Shown piece after piece: positions 55,338 through 64,000 of a DNA stretch of 64,000 nucleotides (its first letter is position 1; the number at the start of each line of letters is the position of its first letter). Source of the DNA: Streptococcus gallolyticus (GTDB lineage Bacteria > Bacillota > Bacilli > Lactobacillales > Streptococcaceae); assembly GCF_003337175.1 (NCBI RefSeq), contig NZ_NETH01000001.1:1-64000 (forward strand), in the 5' to 3' direction. The position numbers were made by a program, and so were the translations under genes. The notes beneath the pieces were generated by a model. That model was not told the DNA's origin and did not search any database. It saw nothing but the letters and a program-made list of their open reading frames with translations.

Positions 55338-56654
55338 AATGGCTACCGTATTATCAAAATCTTCCTTGGTAGCACCCATCTTGATGGCAACTGAGAAGCC
55401 TTGAATCATTTCATCGACGCCATAGCCGATTCCATGCAATCCAATGATTTTTTCATCTTTTCCAAGAGTAACTAGCTTCATCTTACTTGGTTGACGATGA
55501 CTGCCTAAAGCTGTGCACATTGGTGTGAAACTTGAGCGATAGATTTTGATTTGTTCTTCGCCAAACTCTGCAATGGCTTTTTCTTCTGAATAGCCGATTG
55601 AACCAATTGCTGGGTGACTAAAAATAACAGTCGCTACATCTTTATAATCCATTTTAGCATTTGGTTTGCTATTAAAAAGACGCTCTGACAGCTGACGCCC
55701 CGCCTTGACAGCGACTGGTGTTAATTCCAATTTACCATTGACATCACCAAGAGCGTAAATGCCGTCAACTGATGTGTTTTCGTAGTCATCAGTTTTGATA
55801 AATCCTTTATCATCAAGTTCTACTCCCGTCTTTTCAAGACCAAAACCAGTAACATTTGCCTTACGACCAATTGCCCAAATAAGCGTGTCAACTGTATAAG
55901 CCTCACCATTTTCCAGAACCAATGTCAAACTATCATCATCATTCTTGATAACTTCTTTAGGAATCGAAAAAGTGTGCAACGTTGGACCATTTTCAGCCAT
56001 AGCATCCACCAAAGTATCAATGATTTCCTTATCAAAAGTTCGTAGAGGACGCTCACGACGAACAAAAAGGTGCGTTTTTGAACCGAGTGCGTGCAAGACA
56101 CCAGCTACTTCCACGGCAATATACCCTGCACCTACTACCGCAGTACGTTTTGGCACATCATCTAACTCGAAAAAGCCGTCCGATGTGATACCGTATTGCG
56201 CCCCAGGAATATCGGGATAAAGTGCATGACCACCAGTAGCAATTAAAATATGTGGTGCTGTGTAATACCTTCCAGCCACTTCCACAGTATGTGCGTCAAC
56301 GAAGGTCGCATAATCATAGACACGCTCAACACCATTATTATCAAACCCACGTTCGTAAGAAGTATGAATACGGTCAATATAGGCCTCGCGATTTGATTTT
56401 AACGTTTTAAAATCAAAAGAAGTTTGACCAACTTGAAAACCGTATTCACTAGCGTAGGTGTTTAGCGTCTCAGCTACCTGTGCGCCGTACCACATGACTT
56501 TTTTAGGAACACATCCTAGATTAACACAAGTTCCACCGACTTCCTTTGCTTCAAAAAGAATGACTTTTGCGCCGTGCATAGCGGCACGATTAGCTGAAGC
56601 AATTCCGCCAGATCCACCACCGATAACAATGTAATCATATTGTTTTACTTCCAT
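55299..56654 (-). CDS. gor: Glutathione-disulfide reductase
   Basis: NADPH-dependent flavoenzyme recycling glutathione. FAD motif VIGGGSGGIASANRA, redox disulfide GGTCVNLGCVPKK (about 40-52), NADPH motif VVGAGYIAVEVAGVL with RRERPLR for the phosphate, FAD motif YALGDVNGKLELTP, and the C-terminal catalytic HPTGAEEFVTMR. Length 451. A glutathione source is not seen in this window. Confidence 0.95.
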   Translation of the reverse strand: MEVKQYDYIVIGGGSGGIASANRAAMHGAKVILFEAKEVGGTCVNLGCVPKKVMWYGAQVAETLNTYASEYGFQVGQTSFDFKTLKSNREAYIDRIHTSYERGFDNNGVERVYDYATFVDAHTVEVAGRYYTAPHILIATGGHALYPDIPGAQYGITSDGFFELDDVPKRTAVVGAGYIAVEVAGVLHALGSKTHLFVRRERPLRTFDKEIIDTLVDAMAENGPTLHTFSIPKEVIKNDDDSLTLVLENGEAYTVDTLIWAIGRKANVTGFGLEKTGVELDDKGFIKTDDYENTSVDGIYALGDVNGKLELTPVAVKAGRQLSERLFNSKPNAKMDYKDVATVIFSHPAIGSIGYSEEKAIAEFGEEQIKIYRSSFTPMCTALGSHRQPSKMKLVTLGKDEKIIGLHGIGYGVDEMIQGFSVAIKMGATKEDFDNTVAIHPTGAEEFVTMR

Positions 56655-56666
56655 ACAGTCTCCTAA

Positions 56667-56999
56667 TCAATGCGTTATAAAATCTAAAATAGCTTCTTCT
56701 GATAAGGATGAATCGCAGACAACTTTCACATGACCTGATTGGGCTACCAAAAGCCCTGGAACTGTTGGAACATCATAAGTTGTGCGAAGCTCTTGCGTGT
56801 CTGAATCTTGATTTTCACTATTTAAGAAATGAACAGTTAATTGATTATTCTTGGCAACTTGCGTTAGTTTTGGCTCAAAACGGCGACAATATGGACAAGT
56901 CGGACGTCCGATAAAAAGAATAAAATTGTCCGCAGTTTGAAGTTGTGCATTAGCCTCCTTGGCTGAAATAGGTGTAAAATAATCTGCAAATGTTGTCAT
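56667..56999 (-). CDS. Thioredoxin-like protein with CPYC motif
   Basis: A 110-residue thioredoxin-fold protein with FIGRPTCPYCRRFEP (Cys pair about 35-38) and cis-Pro in YDVPTVPGLLV. It has no signal peptide, so it acts in the cytoplasm. It resembles the thioredoxin family annotated as bacteriocin-transport accessory protein, but nothing nearby supports such a role. ATG 56999 after GGAGG is preferred to 57038. It precedes gor by 12 bases; a shared disulfide-reduction role is likely. Confidence 0.82.
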   Translation of the reverse strand: MTTFADYFTPISAKEANAQLQTADNFILFIGRPTCPYCRRFEPKLTQVAKNNQLTVHFLNSENQDSDTQELRTTYDVPTVPGLLVAQSGHVKVVCDSSLSEEAILDFITH

Positions 57000-57067
57000 A
57001 ACAATACCTCCAAAAATATTACCCCTATCATAACTCATACGAAAAAATTTCTCAACTTTCTGATTCG

Positions 57068-57104
57068 AAAATCAAAAAGAGGATTGATTTTGCCCAATCC
57101 TCTT
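57068..57104 (-). terminator. Terminator after the ABM-domain gene
   Basis: AGAGGATTG/CAATCCTCT stem, minus-strand T5. Confidence 0.85.
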
Positions 57105-57115
57105 ATCGCATGTCA

Positions 57116-57439
57116 TTATTTTCGGATAAATTCACTATCAACTTCGCTATCATCAGACACGTAACGCTCTACGGTCATGTGTAAGTCGTATTTTTCTCGA
57201 AGTTCAGCTAGAGTGGCCATCATTGGTGAAGCATGATGCACGTCAATGGCTTTCTGATTTTCCCAACTGTCAATTAACAAAACCGTTTCAGGGTCATTTG
57301 CTGGAAAGAAATAATCATATCTCAAATTTCCTTTTTCAGCTCGAATTGCTGCTGCCGTACCTGATTTTTCCATTTCTTCCATGAATTTTTTAGCATTGCC
57401 ATTAGTACCCTTATAATACAAATTAACTGTAATTGCCAT
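57116..57439 (-). CDS. ABM-domain protein, putative quinol monooxygenase
   Basis: A 107-residue ferredoxin-like antibiotic-biosynthesis-monooxygenase domain protein: VNLYYKGTNGNAKKFMEEM, GNLRYDYFFPANDPETVLLIDSWENQ and HHASPMM follow the family pattern. The function in streptococci is unknown. AAAGGTG precedes ATG; it stands alone. Confidence 0.8.
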   Translation of the reverse strand: MAITVNLYYKGTNGNAKKFMEEMEKSGTAAAIRAEKGNLRYDYFFPANDPETVLLIDSWENQKAIDVHHASPMMATLAELREKYDLHMTVERYVSDDSEVDSEFIRK

Positions 57440-57514
57440 AAAATCACCTTTTCTAGTCTTTTCCTTATTTTATCACATTTTGAAAACATTTCCAAATGAT
57501 ATGCACAAAACCAG

Positions 57515-57546
57515 CAAGCCCCTAGCGAATGTCCGCTAGGGGTAAT
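57515..57546 (-). terminator. Strong hairpin downstream of the ZIP gene
   Basis: CCCCTAGCG/CGCTAGGGG stem with a six-base loop; only a weak T tail on the minus strand, so termination is uncertain. Confidence 0.45.
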
Positions 57547-57575
57547 CAAAATAATCTTAGCATTCCACGACTACA

Positions 57576-58400
57576 TTATCCCAAAGCGACATCCATCACC
57601 ATCATAATGACAAAACCAACCATAAGTCCAAGTGTGGCAATATCGGTATTGCCGTTGGTTTGCGACTCTGGAATAAGTTCTTCGACAACGACGAAAATCA
57701 TAGCACCAGCCGCAAAGGCAAGAGCATATGGGATGATTTGTAGCATGACAATAACAAGAGCTGCTCCTAAAATAGCACCGATAGGCTCTACAATCGCAGA
57801 CATCGCTCCCATAAAGAAAGCACGCCAACGTGAACTGCCGTCAGCACGAATGGGAATGGAAAGCGCCGCCCCCTCAGGGATATTTTGTAGCCCAATACCA
57901 ATCGCAAGTCCAATTGCTCCGATAAGAGCCGCATTCGTCATGTTGCCAGATGCTAGCGCTCCAAAAGTAACACCAACAGCTAAACCTTCTGGAAAATTAT
58001 GAATCGTAATGGCTAAAAAAAGCAAAGCTGTTTTAGATAGTTTTTTCTTCGGTTGAATCCCTTCTGCCTCCGAAACATCTTTTCCCAAGTGCAAATGTGG
58101 AACAAGGGCGTCAATTAAGCGTAAACTAAAACCACCCAACAGAAAACCAACCGCTGCTGGTAGCCAAGCAAGTTTACCATAGTCTGCTTGTGCGTAATCA
58201 ATAGCTGGCGCTAACAAGGACCAAAAAGAAGCTGCAATCATAACTCCAGCCGCAAATCCCATCATTACATCAAGCAATTTACGATTAACTTTTGTAAAGA
58301 AAAAAACAACAGCAGAACCAAGAATGGTACACCCCCATGTAAACAATCCTGCTAACAAGGCTAACAAAACAACGTTTTGTGTCATCAGCCAATCTATCAT
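57576..58400 (-). CDS. ZIP-family metal transporter
   Basis: A GufA/ZupT-like importer of zinc or other divalent metal. It has eight helices, 274 residues, with metal-binding helix-4 motif ITIHNFPEGLAVG (about 132-144) and helix-5 motif GLQNIPEGAALSIP, and a cytoplasmic loop with HLHLGKD. ATG 58400 follows GGAG. I see no AdcR-type operator. Confidence 0.88.
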   Translation of the reverse strand: MIDWLMTQNVVLLALLAGLFTWGCTILGSAVVFFFTKVNRKLLDVMMGFAAGVMIAASFWSLLAPAIDYAQADYGKLAWLPAAVGFLLGGFSLRLIDALVPHLHLGKDVSEAEGIQPKKKLSKTALLFLAITIHNFPEGLAVGVTFGALASGNMTNAALIGAIGLAIGIGLQNIPEGAALSIPIRADGSSRWRAFFMGAMSAIVEPIGAILGAALVIVMLQIIPYALAFAAGAMIFVVVEELIPESQTNGNTDIATLGLMVGFVIMMVMDVALG

Positions 58401-58482
58401 AAAAAGTCTCCTTTTAAAATTAATAATTATTTATCTCATCAAAATCATTTCTGTGAGTTTATTTCATTGTAGCAAAAAGTAC

Positions 58483-58512
58483 CAAAAAAACCTAGTGATT
58501 CCACTAGGTTAC
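58483..58512 (-). terminator. Terminator of tag operon
   Basis: AACCTAGTG/CACTAGGTT stem overlapping the last bases before the tag stop, minus-strand T7. Confidence 0.85.
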
Positions 58513-58513
58513 A

Positions 58514-59071
58514 TTATCGATAATCACAATTAGCGAGATGATCGTTAACAATACCAACGGCTTGTAGAAATGAGTAGGTAATAACGGGTCCGACAAATCC
58601 AATGCCACGTTTTTTCATGTCTTTGCTTAGTCTCTCTGATAAATCAGACACTGTCGGCACATCTTCTGGCGTTTTCCACTTATTATCAATCTGCTTGCTA
58701 TCTGTAAAACTCCAAAGATAGGCATCAAAAGATCCGAATTCTTTTTGAATTTCTTGCACAATTCGAGCGTTCTTTCGAACACTAAAAATCTTATTTCGGT
58801 TGCGAATTAAGCCCGAATTTGACAATAATTGTTCCAATTCGTCATCTGACATTTTAGCGCAGGTGTCAATGTCGAAATCATGAAAAGCACAGCGATAGTT
58901 TTCACGTTTGTGCATGATTGTTTTCCATGACAAACCAACACTTGCCCCTTCTAGGCAAAGCATTTCAAATTGAAACTGGTCGTCATGTATCACCTTACAC
59001 CATTCGTTATCATGGTATTCTTCTAAAATATGGTCACCTTCGTACCATGCGCGACATTTTCCGTCAGTCAT
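58514..59071 (-). CDS. tag: DNA-3-methyladenine glycosylase I
   Basis: Excises 3-methyladenine. CRAW (about 6-9) and YHDNEWCK near the N-terminus, LEGASVGLSWKTIMHKR, and zinc ligands (Cys in KCRAW; His and Cys near the C-terminus, NDHLANC) fit Tag. Length 185. Confidence 0.95.
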   Translation of the reverse strand: MTDGKCRAWYEGDHILEEYHDNEWCKVIHDDQFQFEMLCLEGASVGLSWKTIMHKRENYRCAFHDFDIDTCAKMSDDELEQLLSNSGLIRNRNKIFSVRKNARIVQEIQKEFGSFDAYLWSFTDSKQIDNKWKTPEDVPTVSDLSERLSKDMKKRGIGFVGPVITYSFLQAVGIVNDHLANCDYR

Positions 59072-59088
59072 TAACAGTCCTTTCTGTA

Positions 59089-59847
59089 TCAGTTCAAATA
59101 GGTTTGAATCGTTGACAATTTCTGCTTAGGAACAAACATCACTTTCTGGCGTGTTGCAAAATCTGGCTCTTTTCCGTCAAGCGTTAACAAAACATAGCCT
59201 AATTTCTCTCCCATGATTTTTGCCGCAGCATAATCCCAGGGTTGAATATATGAGAAATAAGCTAACAATCGCCCTGTCATAACATACGCCATACTAAGAC
59301 CAGCTCCGCCATAAACACGAACACCTAGTGTTTGGTCAACAAGATCACGAATTCCACAATAATTGCATGAAAACATACTAGCATTGCAGCCGATTAAAGT
59401 TCGTTTAAGCGCCACATCTTGGTAAGATGTAAGTCGTTTGTCATTGGCATAAACGTCAAATTGTCCACCACCGCTATACAAGATGTCGTTAGCAACATCA
59501 TAAATCAAACCAAACTGCCCTTTGCCATTTTCGTAATAAGCAATCATTACCGCAAAATTAGCCCCTTGAACAACAAAATTGACCGTACCGTCAATCGGAT
59601 CTAATACCCAAACATTGCCATCTGAGATAGGGGGATGAATATTATTTTCTTCAGCCATAATATTGTCGTTAGGGTAAGCTTGCTTAATCTTAGTCATTAA
59701 TAATTCCTGAGTTGCCTTATCAAGATTCGTCACCAAATCATCAAAACGCGTTTTTTCTTCAATCTGCAGGTCCTGAACCATATTATTTTTGATAAAATCC
59801 CCCGCAGCATGAATTAACGCTTTAGCAAATGTAAACTTATTTTCCAA
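59089..59847 (-). CDS. suhB: Inositol monophosphatase family protein
   Basis: A magnesium-dependent phosphatase of the FIG superfamily. Metal motifs NIMAEEN (about 67-73), [13 protein letters not shown] (about 81-93) and [11 protein letters not shown] (about 203-213). The substrate in streptococci is not known; related enzymes act on inositol-, fructose- or nucleotide-phosphates. The start is TTG 59847, inside the end of the UPF0223 gene (11-base overlap). Confidence 0.9.
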   Translation of the reverse strand: MENKFTFAKALIHAAGDFIKNNMVQDLQIEEKTRFDDLVTNLDKATQELLMTKIKQAYPNDNIMAEENNIHPPISDGNVWVLDPIDGTVNFVVQGANFAVMIAYYENGKGQFGLIYDVANDILYSGGGQFDVYANDKRLTSYQDVALKRTLIGCNASMFSCNYCGIRDLVDQTLGVRVYGGAGLSMAYVMTGRLLAYFSYIQPWDYAAAKIMGEKLGYVLLTLDGKEPDFATRQKVMFVPKQKLSTIQTYLN

Positions 59848-60112
59848 GAGAAATATATCCTTTCTCCTTAGCTTTTGCGGCTTTTACAGCTTGATAAGTT
59901 GAATAACCACTGTTTCTTTCAAATTCACGATCAATTTGCTTTTCTTGCGCCTTACTCTTCACAATGGTTTTAAAAATAGCATAGCTGTCCAAGATATCTT
60001 TTACAGAAACCTTTGTTTCATAAGCGGCTTCAACTTGATTCAAAAAATGAAGCACTGAGGCAATTTCTTCAGTGCTCCAAGACAAATCAAGAGGATAGCT
60101 GTAATTTTTCAT
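59837..60112 (-). CDS. UPF0223 family protein
   Basis: A 91-residue helical protein of the YktA/UPF0223 family, usually found beside an inositol monophosphatase gene, as here. [21 protein letters not shown] at the N-terminus is typical. Function unknown. The start ATG has no clear ribosome site; a hairpin AATACCTTGA/TCAAGGTATT lies 20-45 bases upstream. Confidence 0.85.
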   Translation of the reverse strand: MKNYSYPLDLSWSTEEIASVLHFLNQVEAAYETKVSVKDILDSYAIFKTIVKSKAQEKQIDREFERNSGYSTYQAVKAAKAKEKGYISLGK

Positions 60113-60252
60113 CTTAAGATACCAAAAACCCTCAAATACCTTGAATCATCAAGGTATTAAACTAACAAAAGCAATCTCACTTTTTGCTTTCTAACAACTT
60201 TGCAGTGCACTGTCTAGCAAAATCGTCAGAAACTAGTTTGAGTTATTCCTTT

Positions 60253-60657
60253 CTATCCTTCAATTTCTGCTTTTATGGTTGCTTGACGCAATTCTTGTTT
60301 ACGATAATCTCGCGGCAGAAAGGCACGAATCTCGTCTTCGTTAAATCCGATTTGCATTCGTTTGTTATCTAAAATAATCGGACGACGCAATAATCCTGGA
60401 TTTTTTGAAATCAAATCAATTAAGTTTGAAACAGATAAGTCATCAACATCCACGTCTAATTTTTGGAAAACTTTAGAACGTGTTGAAATAATATCTTCTG
60501 TTCCATTCTCAGTAAATGCCAAAATCGACATTAATTCATCACAACTGAGGGGATTGGTGATAATATTATGCTCTTGAAATTTCACATCGTGTTCCTTTAG
60601 CCAAGCACGAGCTTTTCTGCAACTCGTACAACTTGGTGACAAAAATAAAGTAATCAT
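60253..60657 (-). CDS. spx: Transcriptional regulator Spx
   Basis: ArsC-fold protein that binds the RNA polymerase alpha C-terminal domain and activates oxidative-stress genes. The redox switch CTSC is at residues 10-13, and [21 protein letters not shown] (in parts) carries the conserved Arg near 92. Length 134. Position beside the UPF0223-suhB and ribF genes suggests the SpxA1 paralogue; that is inference. GAGGTGG precedes ATG. Confidence 0.93.
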   Translation of the reverse strand: MITLFLSPSCTSCRKARAWLKEHDVKFQEHNIITNPLSCDELMSILAFTENGTEDIISTRSKVFQKLDVDVDDLSVSNLIDLISKNPGLLRRPIILDNKRMQIGFNEDEIRAFLPRDYRKQELRQATIKAEIEG

Positions 60658-60699
60658 CTAACCACCTCTCCCATACTGCTGCTTTCATTATACAAAATT

Positions 60700-61641
60700 T
60701 TAAGGAACTTGGCTATCTTTTTTCCAATTTGTGGCAACTTTCTTATCAGATTTTAATTGAGTAATTAAGTCATTAACACCTGCAAATTTTATCATGTCAC
60801 GAATCTTGTCCAACCAGATTATCTCAATCGTCTCGCCATAAATCTCATCTTTAAAATCAAAAATATTGGCTTCCAGACGTAATTCCGTACCGCCAAATGT
60901 CACATTTTTGCCAACACTTGTCATGGCACGATAAGATTTCCCATTGACAATAACATCAGAAACATAAACGCCGTCTCCAGGTAGAAAAACGTTATCAATC
61001 GGCGCTAGATTAGCCGTTGGAAAACCAATAGTTCGCCCACGCGCATCACCATGTACGACAATACCACGCGTGCTAAAATTGTAACCTAATAAACGATTGA
61101 CTTCCTTAATATTGCCTTCAAAAATCAACTGACGAATTCGTGTTGAACTAATTTTTTCACCATTATCTTGAACTGCTGGCACAACGACAACGTCACCGTT
61201 GAATTGCTGTGCTAAATCAATAGCATCTTTACGGTCGTGTCCGAATTTATAATCAAATCCGACAACAATTGTCTTGGCACGCAACTGTTTGATGTAGTTT
61301 TCTAAAAAGTTTTTTGCAGAGAGTTTTGAAAAAGTTGACGTAAAATCAATCAAATACAGATAATCAACACCATATTCCGCAAACTTCTCATAGCGCTTTT
61401 CAGGCGAGGTTAAACTAAGCAATAAATCAGGCGTAAAACGTGATAGAGCAAGACGTGGAGATTCATTAAACGTTAGGACAGTTAGTGCTAAATTGTCACG
61501 TTTAGCAATCTCTTTTGCTTTATCAAATAATGCCTTGTGTCCTTGATGAAGCCCGTCAAAGTATCCTAATACTAACACACTATCTTTGGTATTTGTTATG
61601 TCTTTGTAATCTTTTATTCGTTGAATTTCCATTTTTTCCAT
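60700..61641 (-). CDS. ribF: Bifunctional riboflavin kinase / FAD synthetase
   Basis: Makes FMN and FAD. The N-terminal nucleotidyltransferase domain has LGYFDGLHQGHKALF (about 25-39) and ISSTRIRQLIFEGN; the C-terminal kinase domain has GRTIGFPTANLAP and a GDGVYV loop. Length 313 from ATG 61641, or 310 from the ATG three codons later. Confidence 0.95.
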   Translation of the reverse strand: MEKMEIQRIKDYKDITNTKDSVLVLGYFDGLHQGHKALFDKAKEIAKRDNLALTVLTFNESPRLALSRFTPDLLLSLTSPEKRYEKFAEYGVDYLYLIDFTSTFSKLSAKNFLENYIKQLRAKTIVVGFDYKFGHDRKDAIDLAQQFNGDVVVVPAVQDNGEKISSTRIRQLIFEGNIKEVNRLLGYNFSTRGIVVHGDARGRTIGFPTANLAPIDNVFLPGDGVYVSDVIVNGKSYRAMTSVGKNVTFGGTELRLEANIFDFKDEIYGETIEIIWLDKIRDMIKFAGVNDLITQLKSDKKVATNWKKDSQVP

Positions 61642-61647
61642 TCTAAA

Positions 61648-62526
61648 TCAGATAAACACCTTATGTGGTTTGTAAAGGTTATCTCGCGGCATAAGAATTG
61701 CCACCAACTTATCCTCATAAAATCCCGCAAGTTGTTCATCTTTTCTATCTAAAGCAATTTTTCGTCCAAAAGAAATCTCTATTTTTTGGTCTTCGGTCAA
61801 ATCAACACGTGGTAAATCCATAACGCCGTATTCGACAGGAAGAAGAAATGAAAAATCTTCCAAAGCTACTTTGTCAGCGATTTCTGCCAAAGTTAAGGCG
61901 TTTTCTAGTCGTAAACCAGCTGAAGCTTCGCGTTCCAAATACGACATATGACTAGCGTAGCCAAGTTTTTTTCCTAAATCAACTGACAAGATCCGAATAT
62001 ATGTCCCTTTACTACAAGCCACTTCAAAATCAAAATAACAACATCCATCTTTAAATGCTAACGGGCTAGTGCGTTTGAAATCATGGATTGTCACATGGCG
62101 TTCAGGTCGCTCAACTGTTTGACCAGCGCGAGCATATTCATATAATCGTTTGCCATTGACTTTAACTGCTGAGTACATAGGAGGAATTTGAGTGATTTCG
62201 CCGATAAAACTTCTCAAAGCCAAGTCAACTTCTTTTACTGCTACATCACTAACTGGCGTTGTCTCAAGACATTCACCACTAGCATCTTCCGTTGTTGTCG
62301 AATACCCTAGACAAATCTGCCCACGGTAAATCTTGCCAGCTTCTGTCATGTATTCAATCACACGTGTTGCTTTACCAACAGCAATTGGCAGAACTCCAAC
62401 AACGTCAGGGTCTAGCGTTCCTCCGTGACCAATTTTCTTTTCATGCAATAGTTTTCGAAGCTTAAAGACTGCGTCATGACTCGTCATTCCTGCTTCTTTT
62501 TTTAAATTAATAATTCCGTTAATCAT
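61648..62526 (-). CDS. truB: tRNA pseudouridine(55) synthase
   Basis: Isomerises U55 in the T-loop of tRNA. The catalytic Asp is in [19 protein letters not shown] (about 34-52), with RxY-type [20 protein letters not shown] and the [13 protein letters not shown] motif. The ORF extends to 62556, but ATG 62526 gives [13 protein letters not shown] and 292 residues, the streptococcal length. A promoter sits seven bases before this ATG. ribF follows after 6 bases. Confidence 0.95.
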   Translation of the reverse strand: MINGIINLKKEAGMTSHDAVFKLRKLLHEKKIGHGGTLDPDVVGVLPIAVGKATRVIEYMTEAGKIYRGQICLGYSTTTEDASGECLETTPVSDVAVKEVDLALRSFIGEITQIPPMYSAVKVNGKRLYEYARAGQTVERPERHVTIHDFKRTSPLAFKDGCCYFDFEVACSKGTYIRILSVDLGKKLGYASHMSYLEREASAGLRLENALTLAEIADKVALEDFSFLLPVEYGVMDLPRVDLTEDQKIEISFGRKIALDRKDEQLAGFYEDKLVAILMPRDNLYKPHKVFI

Positions 62527-62533
62527 AACCTTT

Positions 62534-62563
62534 ATTATAACTTTTTTTACTAACAAAAGACAA
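62534..62563 (-). promoter_or_regulatory. truB promoter, placed for a near-leaderless mRNA
   Basis: Minus strand TTGTCT (62558-62563), 18-base spacer, TATAAT (62534-62539), then seven bases to ATG 62526. AAAGG lies between but would fall at or upstream of the predicted mRNA end. Confidence 0.5.
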
Positions 62564-62611
62564 GCTAAAACACCATTATGAGAGTTTTAGCTATATTCTT
62601 ATCTATTCGGT

Positions 62612-63967
62612 TTAAATGTCGCGATTGTTATCGCTACCTAACTCAAAGAAACCTTGAATTTCTTGAACGTATTCTAAGACGCCTTGAAATTCACCATTTT
62701 CATCACGAACAGCAGCGTAGGTGACATGAACAAATTTACCGAGTTTTTCTGACTTGAACCACATTACAACTTTATCTCGTTCACCAGAGCGCAAAAGTGT
62801 AAAAATTTTCTTGACTTTGTCTAAAACTTTTGGTGGATGACAAAGCTCAACATGGCGTCCAATCTGACTTGGTGTCCGTTTAAAAATCATTTCATCTGGT
62901 GCTTTACTATCGTTGTAATATTGGAAAATATCATCTTTATTGACGAAAGTGATTTCTAATGGTAAATGATTGAGGATAAGATTAGCTTGCTCAACGGATA
63001 GATAACCGTTACCGAATGCTTGTTGACTCGTACGGTCAAAACTTTGACTTTCCTTTTTGGGTGTAAAGCTAATAGTGAACTGCCCTTCTGGCGTATCAAT
63101 GACTTTGGTCAATTGATTATCAGTTGTTGCATTTTCTTGACTATCTTCTGTTTGGTTTGTCGAATGCGCAAGGTCTTGTTTCGTATCCTCAAAATTTTCA
63201 CGATGAGGCTGCCATTTAGCTGTTGGTTTAACAATCGCATAACCATAAGCATCACTTTCTTCGGCAATCGCCAGCCAATCATCTTGAGTCAATGTTTCCA
63301 ATAAAATCATTAAGAGAATCGCTTCTTCCTTGAAAATCATTTCTTCGAATTCTTTTGCAAATGCTTCAAAGGCTGAAGAAATTTCCTCGATTGTTAGGTC
63401 AGGTAACTGCTCTACAGCAGTTTGCGCTTTTTCAAAAAGTACTCTAATGTTATCATCAACACCCCACATGACTTTTGGCGGAGCATCATGCCCATATCGT
63501 TCCATCACTGGGAAAAAGAGTTTTTCTTTACGATTATAATGATTCTGGAATTGCCCTAAAAGACTCATCTGATGCTTCAATCCACGAATCAAATCTGGAC
63601 GAAATGCCTCGTTTTCAGCCTTTTCATAATTTTCGATAATCCGACGAATACGTAACATGGCAGCACGTAAAGCAAGATTTTCTTGTTTAAAAACATAGAC
63701 TGGATGCCCTTCTTGCTCCGCATCTGGCACATCAACATCTGCGATAGCACCTTTAAAAAGATTAGCATGAACATTACACAAGCTCATGACATCCTCAAAA
63801 GTAATGCCAGTATCAGTCCCCATTAGCTCATGTTCCATCATTGAGATTTCCAAGGCTGACACACCTGTAAAATGCTGGTCAAAATCCTCTTGAACAGACT
63901 TAGCATCAGCACCATGATGCAAACGTAACAGAATATCTTTTAGTATTTCAATACGATTTTCAGTCAT
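62612..63967 (-). CDS. DUF438 protein with hemerythrin-like and PAS domains
   Basis: A 451-residue protein. DUF438 is at about 1-75 (RIEILKDILLRLHHGADAKSV), followed by a hemerythrin-like four-helix domain at about 90-235 with possible iron ligands in GLKHQMSLLGQFQNHYNRKE and FEEMIFKEEAILL. A PAS domain is at about 330-440 (LPLEITFVNKDDIFQYYND, GRHVELCHPP). Such proteins are thought to sense redox state, NO or O2, but the role is unproven. ATG 63967 after GGAGG is preferred to 63979. Confidence 0.88.
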   Translation of the reverse strand: MTENRIEILKDILLRLHHGADAKSVQEDFDQHFTGVSALEISMMEHELMGTDTGITFEDVMSLCNVHANLFKGAIADVDVPDAEQEGHPVYVFKQENLALRAAMLRIRRIIENYEKAENEAFRPDLIRGLKHQMSLLGQFQNHYNRKEKLFFPVMERYGHDAPPKVMWGVDDNIRVLFEKAQTAVEQLPDLTIEEISSAFEAFAKEFEEMIFKEEAILLMILLETLTQDDWLAIAEESDAYGYAIVKPTAKWQPHRENFEDTKQDLAHSTNQTEDSQENATTDNQLTKVIDTPEGQFTISFTPKKESQSFDRTSQQAFGNGYLSVEQANLILNHLPLEITFVNKDDIFQYYNDSKAPDEMIFKRTPSQIGRHVELCHPPKVLDKVKKIFTLLRSGERDKVVMWFKSEKLGKFVHVTYAAVRDENGEFQGVLEYVQEIQGFFELGSDNNRDI

Positions 63968-64000
63968 AACTGCCTCCAATCACTTCATAACCATTAAATT
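63960..64000 (-). CDS. C-terminal end of an upstream gene (partial)
   Basis: An open minus-strand frame enters from the window edge, reads FNGYEVIGGSYD and stops at 63960, overlapping the DUF438 start by 8 bases. In many Firmicutes a small DUF1858 protein precedes DUF438; that identity is a guess. Confidence 0.45.
   Translation of the reverse strand, partial: FNGYEVIGGSYD

Overview
The window is a low-GC Firmicute chromosome with the gene content and order of a lactic streptococcus. Supporting marks are ciaR-ciaH, gyrA-srtA divergent from ldh, a pst operon with two pstB genes, spx-ribF-truB, coaB/coaC as separate genes next to an ECF S component, a SigX (cin-box) site before dprA, and the asd RNA motif before asd. 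A member of the Streptococcus bovis/equinus group is my best guess; the genus is much surer than the species. Most genes are on the minus strand.

Layout. 1-2300: two IS110-family elements in tandem, the first cut by the window edge, the second decayed. 2305-5395: dprA, maa, rnhB, rbgA. 5600-9040: a lactococcin-972-like bacteriocin locus (precursor, large membrane protein broken by a homopolymer frameshift, ABC ATPase, and a possible 30-codon peptide). 9113-11912: vitamin B6 salvage (kinase, ECF S component, divergent PdxR-type regulator). 11993-17793: dapA, asd with its RNA, cls, fhs. 17904-21499: an envelope or exopolymer operon (phosphodiester glycosidase, membrane protein, beta-helix lipoprotein, glycosyltransferase-GtrA). 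21649-25492 (plus): coaB, coaC, panT, pgm. 25665-29380: an Nramp-like carrier lacking the metal motifs, a DUF1002 protein, a VOC protein, srtA. 29377-35160: gyrA, ldh, a set of very small genes, nox. 35281-40901: nucleoside ABC importer and deoC. 41066-41302: an apparent transcription unit without a gene. 41396-48216: methyltransferase, coaA, rpsT, ciaH, a frameshifted ciaR, pepN. 48438-53377: phoU and pst. 53519-64000: rsmF, gor with a duplicated 3' end, and redox, metal, repair and housekeeping genes up to a DUF438 protein.

The genes are largely housekeeping: lysine/threonine precursors (dapA, asd), coenzyme A (coaA, coaB, coaC, panT), redox (ldh, nox, gor, thioredoxin-like protein, spx), phosphate and nucleoside uptake, and envelope work (cls, srtA, the 17.9-21.5 kb operon). 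The accessory part is concentrated in the IS110 pair, the bacteriocin locus and the small peptide genes between ldh and nox. Two reading-frame breaks (the bacteriocin membrane protein and ciaR) each need one base to restore a full-length protein. They are real mutations, phase-variable tracts or base-calling errors; the sequence alone cannot tell which.
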